From the NCBI GenBank assembly GCA_003667865.1, contig CP033051.1, positions 3,436,501 through 3,500,500 of the forward strand: a DNA stretch of 64,000 bases, written 5' to 3'. The position numbers were made by a program, and so were the translations under genes. The DNA is from Rossellomorea marisflavi. GTDB lineage: Bacteria; Bacillota; Bacilli; Bacillales; Bacillaceae_B. The notes under the pieces are model-generated. The model was not told the origin of the DNA, did no database searches, and saw only the letters and a program-made list of their open reading frames with translations. How positions within the stretch are numbered: position 1 is the first letter of the stretch; each line of letters opens with the position of its first letter. Below are positions 55,207-63,714 of this stretch, piece by piece.

Positions 55207-56466
55207 TTAAACAGCTTCAGCATTTTTAAGTTGAACATTCTTCTCTTTGAAGGCAAGTAAGAAGTAAATTGCGCCTGTTAAATAAAGTGCGCCTGTAATG
55301 GCAAATACGATTGCGTATCCCCAGTAGGAGCCGAATGATAGCACGACGTAGGTTGATACTGGGCCCATTGTTGCCCAGCCTAGTGAAAACACCATTTGGC
55401 TTAAAGAGTTTGCAATGCCTTTCATTTCATCTGGCACCTTACGCATCATAAGTGACATTTGTATTGGGTTTCCTGCATTCATTAATGCCTGCCTTAAGAG
55501 GAAGCCAATTACTGCAAAGTAAAGGTTCGTTGTTAGACCTGTAAGAATGAGAAATGGTAAAGATAAAAGCTGTAAAAGGACAACCGCCTTTACTTCACCT
55601 ACTCTTTTAACGACCGCTGGGCCTATAATCATGGCAATGGCGGTTGCTGCTTGACCTAGTGATAGTATAATTCCTATTGCAGAATGTGATGTTTGAAATC
55701 GATCGGCAAAGTATAAATTTAGATATGGAACAACTAGCCCTGAACCTAACCCAATGATTAGTTGCGCTCCAACAAATAAGAAGACTAGCTTCCATTGATT
55801 CCCCTTACCCTTCCATCTAAATAGTCCGGATAATCTTTGTTCTCTTTTTCTAATAGGTTCATTCATTAGCAGTATTGGGATAAAACCAGAAAGATAGAGG
55901 AAGCCACCGATTAATAACGTAATCCTAATACTTATTATTGTGTCTAAGTTCAATGTCATTTGTAATAAATCTGAAAAAATTCCACTAAACAGATTTCCTA
56001 TTACATTTGCAACCATCATGACTGCAAAGTGAAAACTGAATAGTTGTACACGTTCCTTTTCATTTGAGTTCTCGGCTAACCAAGGAATCATAGAAACTTG
56101 TAAGAACGCCATAAAAGCCCCACTTCCAAAAGCCAGAAAATAGAGTGGGTTCTCAAATACTAATATTGACCTTCCGAATAAGGTGATTGCTGCAATTAAT
56201 ATCCCAAGCCCCATAACCTTTTTTCGTCCTAAAGTATCACTTAATATTCCTGCAGGTACTAGAAATATTGTTTGTGCTAGTGCTGTTAGAGAAATTACCT
56301 GTCCGTTAGTTAATTCACTATAACCTAGTTCCTTTAAATATAGGTTATATAGCGTCATAAAAATTCCCATTCCTATTTGTGTAAGAAAATTAACAAGAAT
56401 AGCTAGCTTAACATTTCGGCTATATTGTAAATAACTTTGCTTTATCTCATGAAGATAATTAAACAT
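55207..56466 (-). CDS. MFS transporter, 12 spans
   Basis: A 419-residue permease with 12 hydrophobic spans. Motif A LSDTLGRKKVMGLGIL after span 2 and a long central cytosolic loop (EPIRKREQRLSGLFRWKGKG). Resembles YttB/multidrug-type MFS exporters; the substrate is unknown. ATG at 56466 follows AGGCGATA, a weak site. Monocistronic. Confidence 0.83.
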   Translation of the reverse strand: MFNYLHEIKQSYLQYSRNVKLAILVNFLTQIGMGIFMTLYNLYLKELGYSELTNGQVISLTALAQTIFLVPAGILSDTLGRKKVMGLGILIAAITLFGRSILVFENPLYFLAFGSGAFMAFLQVSMIPWLAENSNEKERVQLFSFHFAVMMVANVIGNLFSGIFSDLLQMTLNLDTIISIRITLLIGGFLYLSGFIPILLMNEPIRKREQRLSGLFRWKGKGNQWKLVFLFVGAQLIIGLGSGLVVPYLNLYFADRFQTSHSAIGIILSLGQAATAIAMIIGPAVVKRVGEVKAVVLLQLLSLPFLILTGLTTNLYFAVIGFLLRQALMNAGNPIQMSLMMRKVPDEMKGIANSLSQMVFSLGWATMGPVSTYVVLSFGSYWGYAIVFAITGALYLTGAIYFLLAFKEKNVQLKNAEAV

Positions 56467-56556
56467 GTTTTTTATCGCCTTCCTAATATTTCGTCTCTCT
56501 AAATATAGCTGAAAAATAAGAGGAAGAGAATAGAAAAGAGTGTAATAATATATTAA

Positions 56557-57372
56557 TTAAACGATTTTACTACTTTTCTCTTTGTGTTTTACATATTCTG
56601 AAGACCAATCAAGTGTTAGTGACATTAGTTCTTTGAAATGCGTCATGCATGAAAATGTATGATTTGCTCCTTGTAAGATATAGGAGGAACATGATCCTTG
56701 TTTTCTTTTATGAAATTGACGTTCAAATTGCTTACAATAACTTACTGGTATGTCCCCATCGTCTGAACCATGAATTAAGAGAATATCGCCCGTAAATTTA
56801 GAACATGCAGTCAGAGGATCATACTTGTTTAATGAACGAAAATACTTTTTTGTAAATGAATATCCAAGATAATCTACTGAATTTGATGCTATAAATGTTT
56901 TCAGTTTTTTTGTCCCTACTATATTTAAAATATCCTCATAAGGATTTCCTACAGCTGCCCATAGAATGAGTTTTCGTATTCTTTTATCTTCGATTGATGT
57001 GAGCAAAGCGGTTGCACCACCTAAACTATGCCCTAATAATGTTATGTTGTCTTTATCAATCTCATCAATCTTACTAGCATAGTCTATAACTCTAATTGTT
57101 TGTTCAATAATTTCATCTAAACCAGTATCACCATAATCTCCGGAACTTTCCCCACAACCACTATAGTCAAAACGCAATACAGCAATTTGTTGCTGAATAA
57201 ATTCATCAGCTGTTTTCACAAACAACCGATCAACCCCCATTCGATTGCTTGTAAATCCATGGCAAATGATGACTAGAGGGTAACTATGATTTTCTTCCCC
57301 TTGAGAATCAGGAAGATGGAGGGTAGCGATAAGCTTTTGGTTCTTCCATGGAATTTCTAAAAATGCATTCAT
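56557..57372 (-). CDS. Alpha/beta hydrolase
   Basis: A 271-residue serine hydrolase: oxyanion region VIICHGFTSNRMGVDRLF, nucleophile Ser in LLGHSLGGATALL, Asp in LLIHGSDDGDIPVSY and His in GANHTFSCM. Cytosolic, acts on esters or peptides; substrate unknown. Its ATG overlaps the stop of the FbpA-like peptide gene (ATGA), so it is translated with it, and both lie downstream of a SAM-I riboswitch. Confidence 0.87.
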   Translation of the reverse strand: MNAFLEIPWKNQKLIATLHLPDSQGEENHSYPLVIICHGFTSNRMGVDRLFVKTADEFIQQQIAVLRFDYSGCGESSGDYGDTGLDEIIEQTIRVIDYASKIDEIDKDNITLLGHSLGGATALLTSIEDKRIRKLILWAAVGNPYEDILNIVGTKKLKTFIASNSVDYLGYSFTKKYFRSLNKYDPLTACSKFTGDILLIHGSDDGDIPVSYCKQFERQFHKRKQGSCSSYILQGANHTFSCMTHFKELMSLTLDWSSEYVKHKEKSSKIV

Positions 57373-57527
57373 ATTCTTTCATCTCTCCCATGCTCATTTA
57401 TTGTTTTTATATATTCCTTTTCCAAATGATGGCAAGATAGCTGAAATAACTGGGTCTGATTTATTTTATATACACCTAGTTGAAGTAGTTGATTAATTAA
57501 GTACTCTTTTCTTTCGTCTAAATTCAT
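57369..57527 (-). CDS. FbpA-like small basic/helical protein
   Basis: A 52-residue peptide, MNLDERKEYLINQLLQLGVY and on to LEKEYIKTINEHGRDERI, matching the Fur-regulated basic protein A pattern (Y-L-x-x-L-L-x-x-G-V-Y-K ... L-E-x-E-Y). FbpA-type proteins assist iron-sparing in B. subtilis; here no Fur box is seen. ATG at 57527 with AGGAGTG upstream; an ATG two codons earlier is possible. It precedes and overlaps the alpha/beta hydrolase gene. Confidence 0.65.
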   Translation of the reverse strand: MNLDERKEYLINQLLQLGVYKINQTQLFQLSCHHLEKEYIKTINEHGRDERI

Positions 57528-57591
57528 ATTCATTCACTCCTATCTAGTTTGCAATTACTTACTGTATATAGATAAACTTGTATACAATAAA

Positions 57592-57636
57592 AAAGTCTCA
57601 TCTTATTGTGTAATCCAGACAATAAGATGAGACTTT
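57592..57636 (-). terminator. Riboswitch-associated terminator
   Basis: Perfect 18-bp stem (AAAGTCTCATCTTATTGT and its complement) with a 9-base loop, T-rich on the minus-strand side. It lies between the SAM aptamer and the FbpA-like gene, so it is the expression platform. Confidence 0.9.
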
Positions 57637-57655
57637 GATAAATCATGTAGCTCAA

Positions 57656-57757
57656 CTTATCTTCCAAGCCGCTAAGCTTGTTGGAATTGGCACAGTGCTC
57701 CTTAGAGTCTGTTGCCGAGGTTTCATAGGGCCAGTTCCCTCCACCTCTCTGGATAAG
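57656..57757 (-). ncRNA. SAM-I (S-box) riboswitch
   Basis: On the minus strand: CTTATCCAGAGAGGTGGAGG, GAACTGGCCCTATGAAACC, TCGGCAACAGA, then ACTGTGCCAATTCC and closing GGAAGATAAG. P1 is CTTATC (57757-57752) with GATAAG (57661-57656). These are the invariant S-box sequences. SAM binding should favour the terminator at 57592-57636 and stop transcription into the FbpA-like gene and the alpha/beta hydrolase. Confidence 0.93.
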
Positions 57758-57786
57758 TAGAAAAATAGTATTAAGTTAATAATGTA

Positions 57787-57816
57787 ATCATAGTTGAATT
57801 GAAAAACATTTGTCAA
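57787..57816 (-). promoter_or_regulatory. Promoter of the SAM riboswitch transcript
   Basis: Minus strand TTGACA (57816-57811), 18-base spacer, TATGAT (57792-57787). Transcription starts about 25-30 bases before the aptamer. Confidence 0.8.
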
Positions 57817-57835
57817 TATAATGTTATGTCTAATA

Positions 57836-58077
57836 AAAAAAACCAATCTTTTATAGCAAAACTAAAAGAATGGTTTTTTACATACAATATGTACAGCCAC
57901 AGTTGCCGTAATGTTCGGTAAGAAAGTTTTAAACCACCACTCCTCAAAGTGGGTGTTCGCAGAAGCATTCCTGAAGTCCTCTATCGTGGAGGCATGTCAT
58001 TCCGGCTTCGATGTTAAACTCCCTATTACAGCTTAAAGGTTAAAACTTTATTATGATTACGTACAACGTAGCCTGTG
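57836..58077 (-). ncRNA. Structured small RNA, 6S RNA-like architecture
   Basis: No credible open frame, but a complete transcription unit of about 240 nt: promoter at 58083-58111 and terminator at 57837-57877 (AAACCATTCTTTT / AAAAGATTGGTTT, then T8). The 5' and 3' parts pair: CACA/UGUG, GUUG/CAAC, CGUAAU/AUUACG, then AAGUUUUAACC / GGUUUAAAACUU. Inside is a wide bubble with a single-stranded 5' side and a hairpin CACCCACUUU...AGUGGUG on the 3' side, and a terminal arm GAAGC / GCUUC with CCUC/GAGG. Closing stem, bubble with 3' hairpin and terminal arm are the layout of Firmicutes 6S RNA. I assign by shape, not by search. Confidence 0.6.
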
Positions 58078-58082
58078 TATTT

Positions 58083-58111
58083 ATAATATCAGTTATGATT
58101 ATTCTTTGCAA
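58083..58111 (-). promoter_or_regulatory. Promoter of the structured RNA
   Basis: Minus strand TTGCAA (58111-58106), 17-base spacer, TATTAT (58088-58083); start near 58076-58078. Confidence 0.8.
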
Positions 58112-58144
58112 ATGGAATTTTGTGTTAAATACGGAATCAATACA

Positions 58145-58333
58145 TTAATAATTCCTGAGCTTTTGTTTTTCCATAATTTCAAAGGACTTGTCGATAATAT
58201 CTGTTAATACGTCTCCTTTGTATACTCTTCCTAGCTTTGTGTTTTGCTGGTAATATTCAACGATCTCATCAAGCTTATCTGATGTTTCCTTTGTTACTCG
58301 AACATTTAGCTGAACTCTTGAGTTGTTTGACAC
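58145..58333 (-). CDS. Ribbon-helix-helix (CopG/Arc-like) protein
   Basis: A 62-residue DNA-binding-type protein: the N-terminal strand VQLNVRVTKETSDKLDEIVE is typical for RHH dimers, followed by helix TDIIDKSFEIMEKQ. GTG at 58333 follows CGGAGGG. No toxin gene adjoins, so an antitoxin role is not supported; it may be a stray plasmid or phage-derived regulator. It lies just upstream of the structured RNA gene. Confidence 0.75.
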   Translation of the reverse strand: MSNNSRVQLNVRVTKETSDKLDEIVEYYQQNTKLGRVYKGDVLTDIIDKSFEIMEKQKLRNY

Positions 58334-58377
58334 GTTATCCCTCCGATATTAAGTGATATCATTATGATATCATATTG

Positions 58378-59346
58378 CTAGCATATACTATCATTAGATT
58401 TATCAGTAGAAGTGAAGCTAAAGTTTTGAATCAAATCTTTATTTTTCAACAGAATAATATCTGTGTGAATTCTTTCTTTCTCACATTGAGCAACCCATTC
58501 TTCAATGTTTCCTCTTTGTATTTCTATAACTTTTTGATCGGTTTCATAGGCAAACAAATAGAAGTGATTGTGCAAATATGTGAAAAACTCAAAAAGAATT
58601 ATGCCCGATTTTTTTACATATTCACTATCGAATTCAATAAAGCCTACCGCATCTTTACTTTGAGAAAACGTTTCTTTCATTCCTTTTAATACAAATGCCT
58701 CATAGCCCTCTACATCCACTTTGAAAAGTACTGTTTCTTTCTCAAGATTATATTGTGATAGAATGGTGTCTATCTGAAAGGATTTAACTTGTTGCACTTC
58801 CATTGTTGGAAGGTCATTCATTTGTATACCAGAAGATGTTCCAGACCAATTTGTATTCACATAAAAATTTTGGGTTTCTACATCCTTATCTGAGGCAAAC
58901 CCATGTATTAACTTCATTTGTTGTTGGTTGGGATGCTCCCGTAATGATTTCTTAATATATGGCAGTAGTCTTTGATTTGCCTCTACACCAATAATGGTTG
59001 TATTCGCATTGTAACTTGTAGAAAATAGACATTCACCATAGTTAACCCCAATATCTAACACTATGGATGGTTCTAACAGTTCTACGCTATCTTTCCAAAA
59101 ATCTGTAAGTCGATTTTGTGTCACACCACTCTTTAATAGAAGTGCCTTCCCTCTATTTTCTGAAGGGTCAATATAAATGACATGATTTGATATTAGTTTA
59201 ATTTTGTCAGGAATTTTACGTGTGTTTATTGTTTTGTATTTTAGGAAAATCCCCAAATTAATGATGGTACTTAAAATCTTCGGATGCTGGTCCCAAATTT
59301 TCAAAAGCAATGGTTTTCGTATTAAATTAGTAGAACTGTTTGGCAT
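58378..59346 (-). CDS. FkbM-family methyltransferase
   Basis: SAM-dependent methyltransferase of 322 residues. SAM motif IVLDIGVNYGECLFS, then IIGVEANQRLLPYIKKSL and the FkbM mark VLFKVDVEGYEAFVLKGM. FkbM enzymes often methylate sugars or natural products; the acceptor here is unknown. ATG at 59346 with AAAGGATG is preferred. Isolated gene, with no glycan cluster nearby. Confidence 0.85.
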   Translation of the reverse strand: MPNSSTNLIRKPLLLKIWDQHPKILSTIINLGIFLKYKTINTRKIPDKIKLISNHVIYIDPSENRGKALLLKSGVTQNRLTDFWKDSVELLEPSIVLDIGVNYGECLFSTSYNANTTIIGVEANQRLLPYIKKSLREHPNQQQMKLIHGFASDKDVETQNFYVNTNWSGTSSGIQMNDLPTMEVQQVKSFQIDTILSQYNLEKETVLFKVDVEGYEAFVLKGMKETFSQSKDAVGFIEFDSEYVKKSGIILFEFFTYLHNHFYLFAYETDQKVIEIQRGNIEEWVAQCEKERIHTDIILLKNKDLIQNFSFTSTDKSNDSIC

Positions 59347-59533
59347 AATTCCCATCCTTTTTGAATGTAATTGATTAGCGATGTTCTAATGAATTCATTT
59401 TATGACACAATTAAAAATAATTATGTATCTTTTTTAAAATTTTTATGGGCTTTTACATCATAAATGTACATTCGACAGAAATGATAAAACTCCTTTTTAA
59501 AAAATTTGATACTATTAACCCATAATCGTACTC

Positions 59534-59568
59534 AAAAAAAGCAGAGCCGGAATTATGGCTCTGCTTTC
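59534..59568. terminator. Terminator of the CAP lipoprotein gene
   Basis: AAAGCAGAGCC / GGCTCTGCTTT, followed on the minus strand by a run of T. Confidence 0.9.
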
Positions 59569-59574
59569 ATTACT

Positions 59575-60438
59575 TTATTTACCAATAAACATTTGTGTCC
59601 AATGGTTACCTTCTACTGTATGTCCTACTCCAATATGCGTAAATTTATCACTAAGGATGTTTTTACGGTGTCCTTCACTATTCATCCAAGCATTCACAAC
59701 TTCCTCTGCTGATCTTTGACCTTGTGCAATATTTTCACCAGCAGTGTTATACGCAATTCCAAAATCCCTCATCATATCAAAAGGAGATCCATATGTTGGG
59801 CTGGTATGTGAGAAGTAATTGTTTTTTTGCATATCATCAGACTTCTCTCCAGCAACATTGCTAAGTGATGTGTCTGCTTTTAAATCTGGTAGACCATTTG
59901 CACGTCGTTCTTTGTTTGTTAATTCTATTACCTGTGATTCAATTTCACTTAATCCTTCACCTTTAGCTTGACCAGCACCTGTTTCCTTTTGTTGTTGAGG
60001 CTGTGCCTGTTGCTGTTGTTGAGGCTGAGCTTCCGGTTGTTGTTGTGGTTGCGCTTGTTTCTGAGTTGTGTTTGTTGTTCCAGGTTGTTCTGTAGCCTTT
60101 TGCGCTTGATTTTGAGCAGGCGTTTGTTTTTGTTGTTGGCTTTGATTCATTTGATTTTGATATCTTGTAGTCAAACGATTTACCAATTTTTGTTGATCTT
60201 GTTGATTCATGTTTACTTTTACAAACTTATATTTTGCCTCTTGTACCTTAACTGCCTTTGTATGCGGATACTTTCCACTAGAAGTATTCGTATCTAAGCT
60301 AGAAATAGAGACAAGAGGATCTTCCCCCATGCTTACATCCCTATTGTTTGTATCAAAAGCACCTTCATTATTGTTACATGCTACAATTGTAAGCATCATC
60401 AGTGATGTTACAGCTACTTTAAAAACATTCTTTATCAT
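59575..60438 (-). CDS. YkwD-like CAP-domain lipoprotein with Gln-rich linker
   Basis: A 287-residue exported lipoprotein: signal MIKNVFKVAVTSLMMLTIVA with lipobox Cys, a spacer, a Gln/Pro-rich segment about residues 95-160, and a C-terminal CAP domain with ELTNKERRANGLPDL, NNYFSHTSPTYG, AGENIAQGQ and NSEGHRKNIL. The linker should hold the domain away from the membrane, through the wall. ATG at 60438 follows GAGGAGG. Function of the CAP domain is unsettled. Confidence 0.88.
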   Translation of the reverse strand: MIKNVFKVAVTSLMMLTIVACNNNEGAFDTNNRDVSMGEDPLVSISSLDTNTSSGKYPHTKAVKVQEAKYKFVKVNMNQQDQQKLVNRLTTRYQNQMNQSQQQKQTPAQNQAQKATEQPGTTNTTQKQAQPQQQPEAQPQQQQQAQPQQQKETGAGQAKGEGLSEIESQVIELTNKERRANGLPDLKADTSLSNVAGEKSDDMQKNNYFSHTSPTYGSPFDMMRDFGIAYNTAGENIAQGQRSAEEVVNAWMNSEGHRKNILSDKFTHIGVGHTVEGNHWTQMFIGK

Positions 60439-60574
60439 GTGCTGCCTCCTCAAATTGTAATTAGGCTACGTCTTTATTTTCTTCAAAATGAGGAGAACTA
60501 TATATGGTAAAAATCGAGATAAATACTAATTAGAGGATGCAAACAATACAGCAATTGTAACCCATAGGAAAGTA

Positions 60575-61267
60575 TTAAAAATCTTCCAAACTTCGTACTG
60601 AATCCATATGACTAGCGATCATGGCAATAATTGTACTCGCTTCTTCTTTACTAAAGATAAAGTTAAATTCATCACGAATAAGTTCATCATCTGCTGTTTT
60701 CAGTCGATTAATCCTCTGCAAAATTCCATCGCCAGTTTCTTGAACGATCCCAAATTTGTATGTTACTTCTAGCTCTTCGTCAGCATCCAAATAAGCTGTT
60801 ACTTCAGGTGTTTCCCACTCAACATCAATTTCATCATCTAAATCTTCATCATCATATTCATCGTCTGCGTAATCATCATCATATAAACCTAAATATTCAA
60901 CCTCTTCATTATCATCTTCGTCCGAAACAATATATTCTTCAACATATTCCGAATCGTCTTCCATGTAATCATGAAAATCATCATGAACAGCATCAATAAT
61001 ATCTTCAATATCATCTAGAAGCACTCGAACCGTTTGATCTGTTTCAAAATCGAAGGATTCCATATAGAATTCTTCATTATTCGGATCATAAAATAAAGTG
61101 CTGAAATAATCGCGTTCTTCATCTTCCGTATCAACGAAAAATTCAATCCTTGGATGCTTCGCAGCTTTTGTTATAGTTAATTGACCTACTTGATCATATT
61201 CCTCACAAATAGATTCTAGATGTTCCTGTAATTCTGCGCATACACGATCAAACCATTCAAGATTCAT
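60575..61267 (-). CDS. Highly acidic hypothetical protein
   Basis: A 230-residue cytosolic protein with an extreme Asp/Glu-rich middle (EDDNEEVEYLGLYDDDYADD) between two folded-looking parts (MNLEWFDRVCAELQEHLESI; EFNFIFSKEEASTIIAMIAS). No motif recognised. ATG at 61267 follows GGTAGGGG. A real gene judging from composition and ribosome site. Confidence 0.65.
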   Translation of the reverse strand: MNLEWFDRVCAELQEHLESICEEYDQVGQLTITKAAKHPRIEFFVDTEDEERDYFSTLFYDPNNEEFYMESFDFETDQTVRVLLDDIEDIIDAVHDDFHDYMEDDSEYVEEYIVSDEDDNEEVEYLGLYDDDYADDEYDDEDLDDEIDVEWETPEVTAYLDADEELEVTYKFGIVQETGDGILQRINRLKTADDELIRDEFNFIFSKEEASTIIAMIASHMDSVRSLEDF

Positions 61268-61454
61268 GGAAACCCCTACCTTTCTTTTGGTTATATTTAT
61301 TATTGCTTATATTATTTACTTCATTATTCCATTTTTATCCATGAAAAATTCAGGAAGAGTATTTATTAAGTGCTATTATTATGGGGAAACTTTTTAAGAA
61401 GGAGAGATTTGTTCATCATAATGTCTCGAAGAAAGTTGGATTGAAGGTGTATTT

Positions 61455-61961
61455 ATGCATGTATACTTATCACTTATACTGGGAGCAGTCGCGTTCTGGA
61501 AAGGGGATTTTAAGAATGTACCAAAATACCACACCACAATACTATACGTCTCACTCCTAGTTCTGCTTTATAATTTCATATGTGATGATTATTTGTTGTG
61601 GCAGCTACACGGTGTTTTCCCTTTTGATTCTCACTCTGTAATTGACCTCATTCATGGTTTTATTATGCTTCCTCTTGTAACTCTTTTGTATCTATCACAT
61701 CATCCTGAAGGTTCCATAAAGGAACAGCTTGTATATATTGTGAAGTGGAGTATTATTTCTGTATCAGTAGAATTCATTTTTTATTATCTCGGATTCATAA
61801 CATTTCATAACGGCTATCAATTTTTCATGGAATTTCTTTTTTATCCATATATGTTTATTATGCTTCGTTTACATCACCTATTTCCTTTTAGAACCTATGT
61901 TTTGTCCATTTTCACCATCATCTTATTAATTATATTTTTTAAAGTCCCTTTTCCAAGGTAA
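61455..61961 (+). CDS. CBO0543-family membrane protein
   Basis: A 168-residue protein with about five spans, starting MHVYLSLILGAVAFWKGDFK, with HHPEGSIKEQLVY between spans and FEMFLFYP-like C-terminal region. It follows the small CBO0543 family of Bacillaceae, function unknown; some members are found near spore or stress genes. ATG at 61455 follows GAAGGTG. Confidence 0.65.
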   Translation: MHVYLSLILGAVAFWKGDFKNVPKYHTTILYVSLLVLLYNFICDDYLLWQLHGVFPFDSHSVIDLIHGFIMLPLVTLLYLSHHPEGSIKEQLVYIVKWSIISVSVEFIFYYLGFITFHNGYQFFMEFLFYPYMFIMLRLHHLFPFRTYVLSIFTIILLIIFFKVPFPR

Positions 61962-61963
61962 AT

Positions 61964-61996
61964 AAAAAGGATGAGAAATATTCCTCATCCTTTTCC
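61964..61996. terminator. Bidirectional terminator
   Basis: AAAAAGGATGAG / CTCATCCTTTTCC with an 8-base loop, between convergent genes. Confidence 0.88.
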
Positions 61997-62007
61997 TTAT
62001 AAAAAAA

Positions 62008-62442
62008 TTAGTCTTCAATAACAACCTTTTCCATTACATCTCCATTACTCATTGCTTTTGCAGCCTCAACATTTGATGTAACTTTTCCAAATACAGTGTG
62101 AACTCCATTTAAATGAGGTTGTGGCTCATGAACGATAAAGAATTGGCTCCCACCTGTATCTTTACCTGCATGTGCCATAGAAAGTGAACCTACTTCATGC
62201 TTATGAGGATTACCTTGTGTTTCACATTTAATTGTATAGCCAGGTCCACCAGTACCTGTTCCGTTCGGACACCCACCTTGACTTACAAAACCTGGAATCA
62301 CTCGATGGAATGTTAATCCATTATAAAAACCTTCTTTTGCTAGCTTCTCAAAGTTTTCAACTGTTCCAGGTGCCTCATTTGGATATAGTTCAAATTCAAT
62401 TTTTTCACCATTTTGCATTAATATGTATCCATTTTTCGACAT
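62008..62442 (-). CDS. ppiB: Peptidyl-prolyl cis-trans isomerase (cyclophilin) PpiB
   Basis: Protein-folding helper of 144 residues. Cyclophilin core: [19 protein letters not shown] with the catalytic Arg, [16 protein letters not shown] and [11 protein letters not shown]. No signal, cytosolic. ATG at 62442 follows GAAGGAG. Monocistronic. Confidence 0.95.
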   Translation of the reverse strand: MSKNGYILMQNGEKIEFELYPNEAPGTVENFEKLAKEGFYNGLTFHRVIPGFVSQGGCPNGTGTGGPGYTIKCETQGNPHKHEVGSLSMAHAGKDTGGSQFFIVHEPQPHLNGVHTVFGKVTSNVEAAKAMSNGDVMEKVVIED

Positions 62443-62611
62443 AAGTACATCTCCTTCTACGTTAAAATCATTGTTATCATATCATTTTTAAGACAGAAAA
62501 AGAAAGTAACGAACTCTATATTTGTGCTAATTACAGAAAACTGGAATGAATTGCTCGTATTCCTTATATGATTCTTTCTAATATAATAGGAATTTGAAAG
62601 GAGTTGTGGGT

Positions 62612-63541
62612 ATGGCAGAAATTCAACAGTATGTATTCTTTGACTTTGAGATGCTCTGTTCTGATCAAGGGATGCCATATGAATCGATGGAATCCATTCG
62701 AATAGGGGCAGTTAAGTATGAGCTAGGAAGTGGATCCATACATTTCTTTGATCGGTATATTAAACCTATCAATAATGAACCCCTATCTAATTTTTGTAAG
62801 GAGCTAACAGGCATCCGTGACATTGAGCTACTATTCGCAGATTCTTTTGATGTCATCTTTAAAAGCTTTTTATTCTGGGTTGGCGGAGTGAAAAAAACAC
62901 AATTTTTTTCTTGGTCTAAGAGTGATTTAACACGCTTGCAGTTGGATGCAAAAAACCATGAAATCCCTATAACAACCATAGATGAAATTTCAAAAAGATA
63001 TGTTGATTTTCAAGCAGTATTTTCAAGAAGAGTAACAAAAAATAATGTTTCCGTTGAAAATGCATTAAAGTTATACGGATTAGATTTTATTGGAGAACCT
63101 CACAATCCGATGTATGATGCCTATAACACATTGCGTATTTACTTCTCCTTCATAAACGAACCAGAAAGAACAGACATTCTTATGCTAGAGCACTATTTAC
63201 TAGGAGAGCCGATTTCTTGTATGTTACAGATAAATGAGAAACTTGATGAATGCCTGAATAAGGATATTAAGGAATTAATGAGGGATATTCATTTTATTTA
63301 TCCCATGAAAACATTTCTAAAAGTTCTTAAAAACACACAAAAGCGAATTATAAAATACCAGAATGTACAGGCAAACCGTTCAAAAATGGTTTCAAGGACT
63401 AATCTACAGAAAATAAATCAATTGAATACCTTTTATAAAGAATTAAAATCCTCTTACGCAGAACATAACATGTACGGCTGTAAAGTATTAATTTTAGAAG
63501 ACTTCGTTAAAGTTCATCTAACAGGTGAAGTAAAAACATGA
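62612..63541 (+). CDS. DEDD 3'-5' exonuclease-like protein
   Basis: A 309-residue protein with an N-terminal exonuclease fold: FFDFEML (Asp-Glu), KELTGIRD, and DAYNTLRI with the third Asp. The His of DEDDh (normally HxxxxD) is in PHNPMYDAYNT. The last 110 residues (MRDIHFIYPMKTFLKVLKNT) are an unassigned basic region. Similar to KapD/exonuclease X-like proteins; DNA or RNA substrate not clear. ATG at 62612 follows AAAGGAG; an in-frame TTG lies 18 bases upstream. Confidence 0.8.
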   Translation: MAEIQQYVFFDFEMLCSDQGMPYESMESIRIGAVKYELGSGSIHFFDRYIKPINNEPLSNFCKELTGIRDIELLFADSFDVIFKSFLFWVGGVKKTQFFSWSKSDLTRLQLDAKNHEIPITTIDEISKRYVDFQAVFSRRVTKNNVSVENALKLYGLDFIGEPHNPMYDAYNTLRIYFSFINEPERTDILMLEHYLLGEPISCMLQINEKLDECLNKDIKELMRDIHFIYPMKTFLKVLKNTQKRIIKYQNVQANRSKMVSRTNLQKINQLNTFYKELKSSYAEHNMYGCKVLILEDFVKVHLTGEVKT

Positions 63542-63634
63542 AGTGAAGATACGAATGAACATCTTCCTTCAATCTTACATAACTCCTCATTAGAATCACC
63601 TATTTTTAATCCACCCTTCAAAAATAACGCAAAC

Positions 63635-63662
63635 TTGACAAGCTTATAGAATAGATTATAAT
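63635..63662 (+). promoter_or_regulatory. Sigma-A promoter of the ABC ATPase gene
   Basis: TTGACA (63635-63640) and TATAAT (63657-63662), both perfect, with a 16-base spacer. Confidence 0.88.
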
Positions 63663-63714
63663 TAACCTTTGTATTCCGACTAAACTAATAAGAATTATAA
63701 GACTAGGTGATATA

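Noticed and set aside
57652..57846. 64-codon minus-strand frame
   Set aside because: It covers the SAM-I aptamer and its promoter; the conserved RNA explains the sequence.
58145..58333. Toxin-antitoxin pair with the RHH protein as antitoxin
   Set aside because: The neighbours are an FkbM methyltransferase and an RNA gene; no toxin-like frame adjoins.
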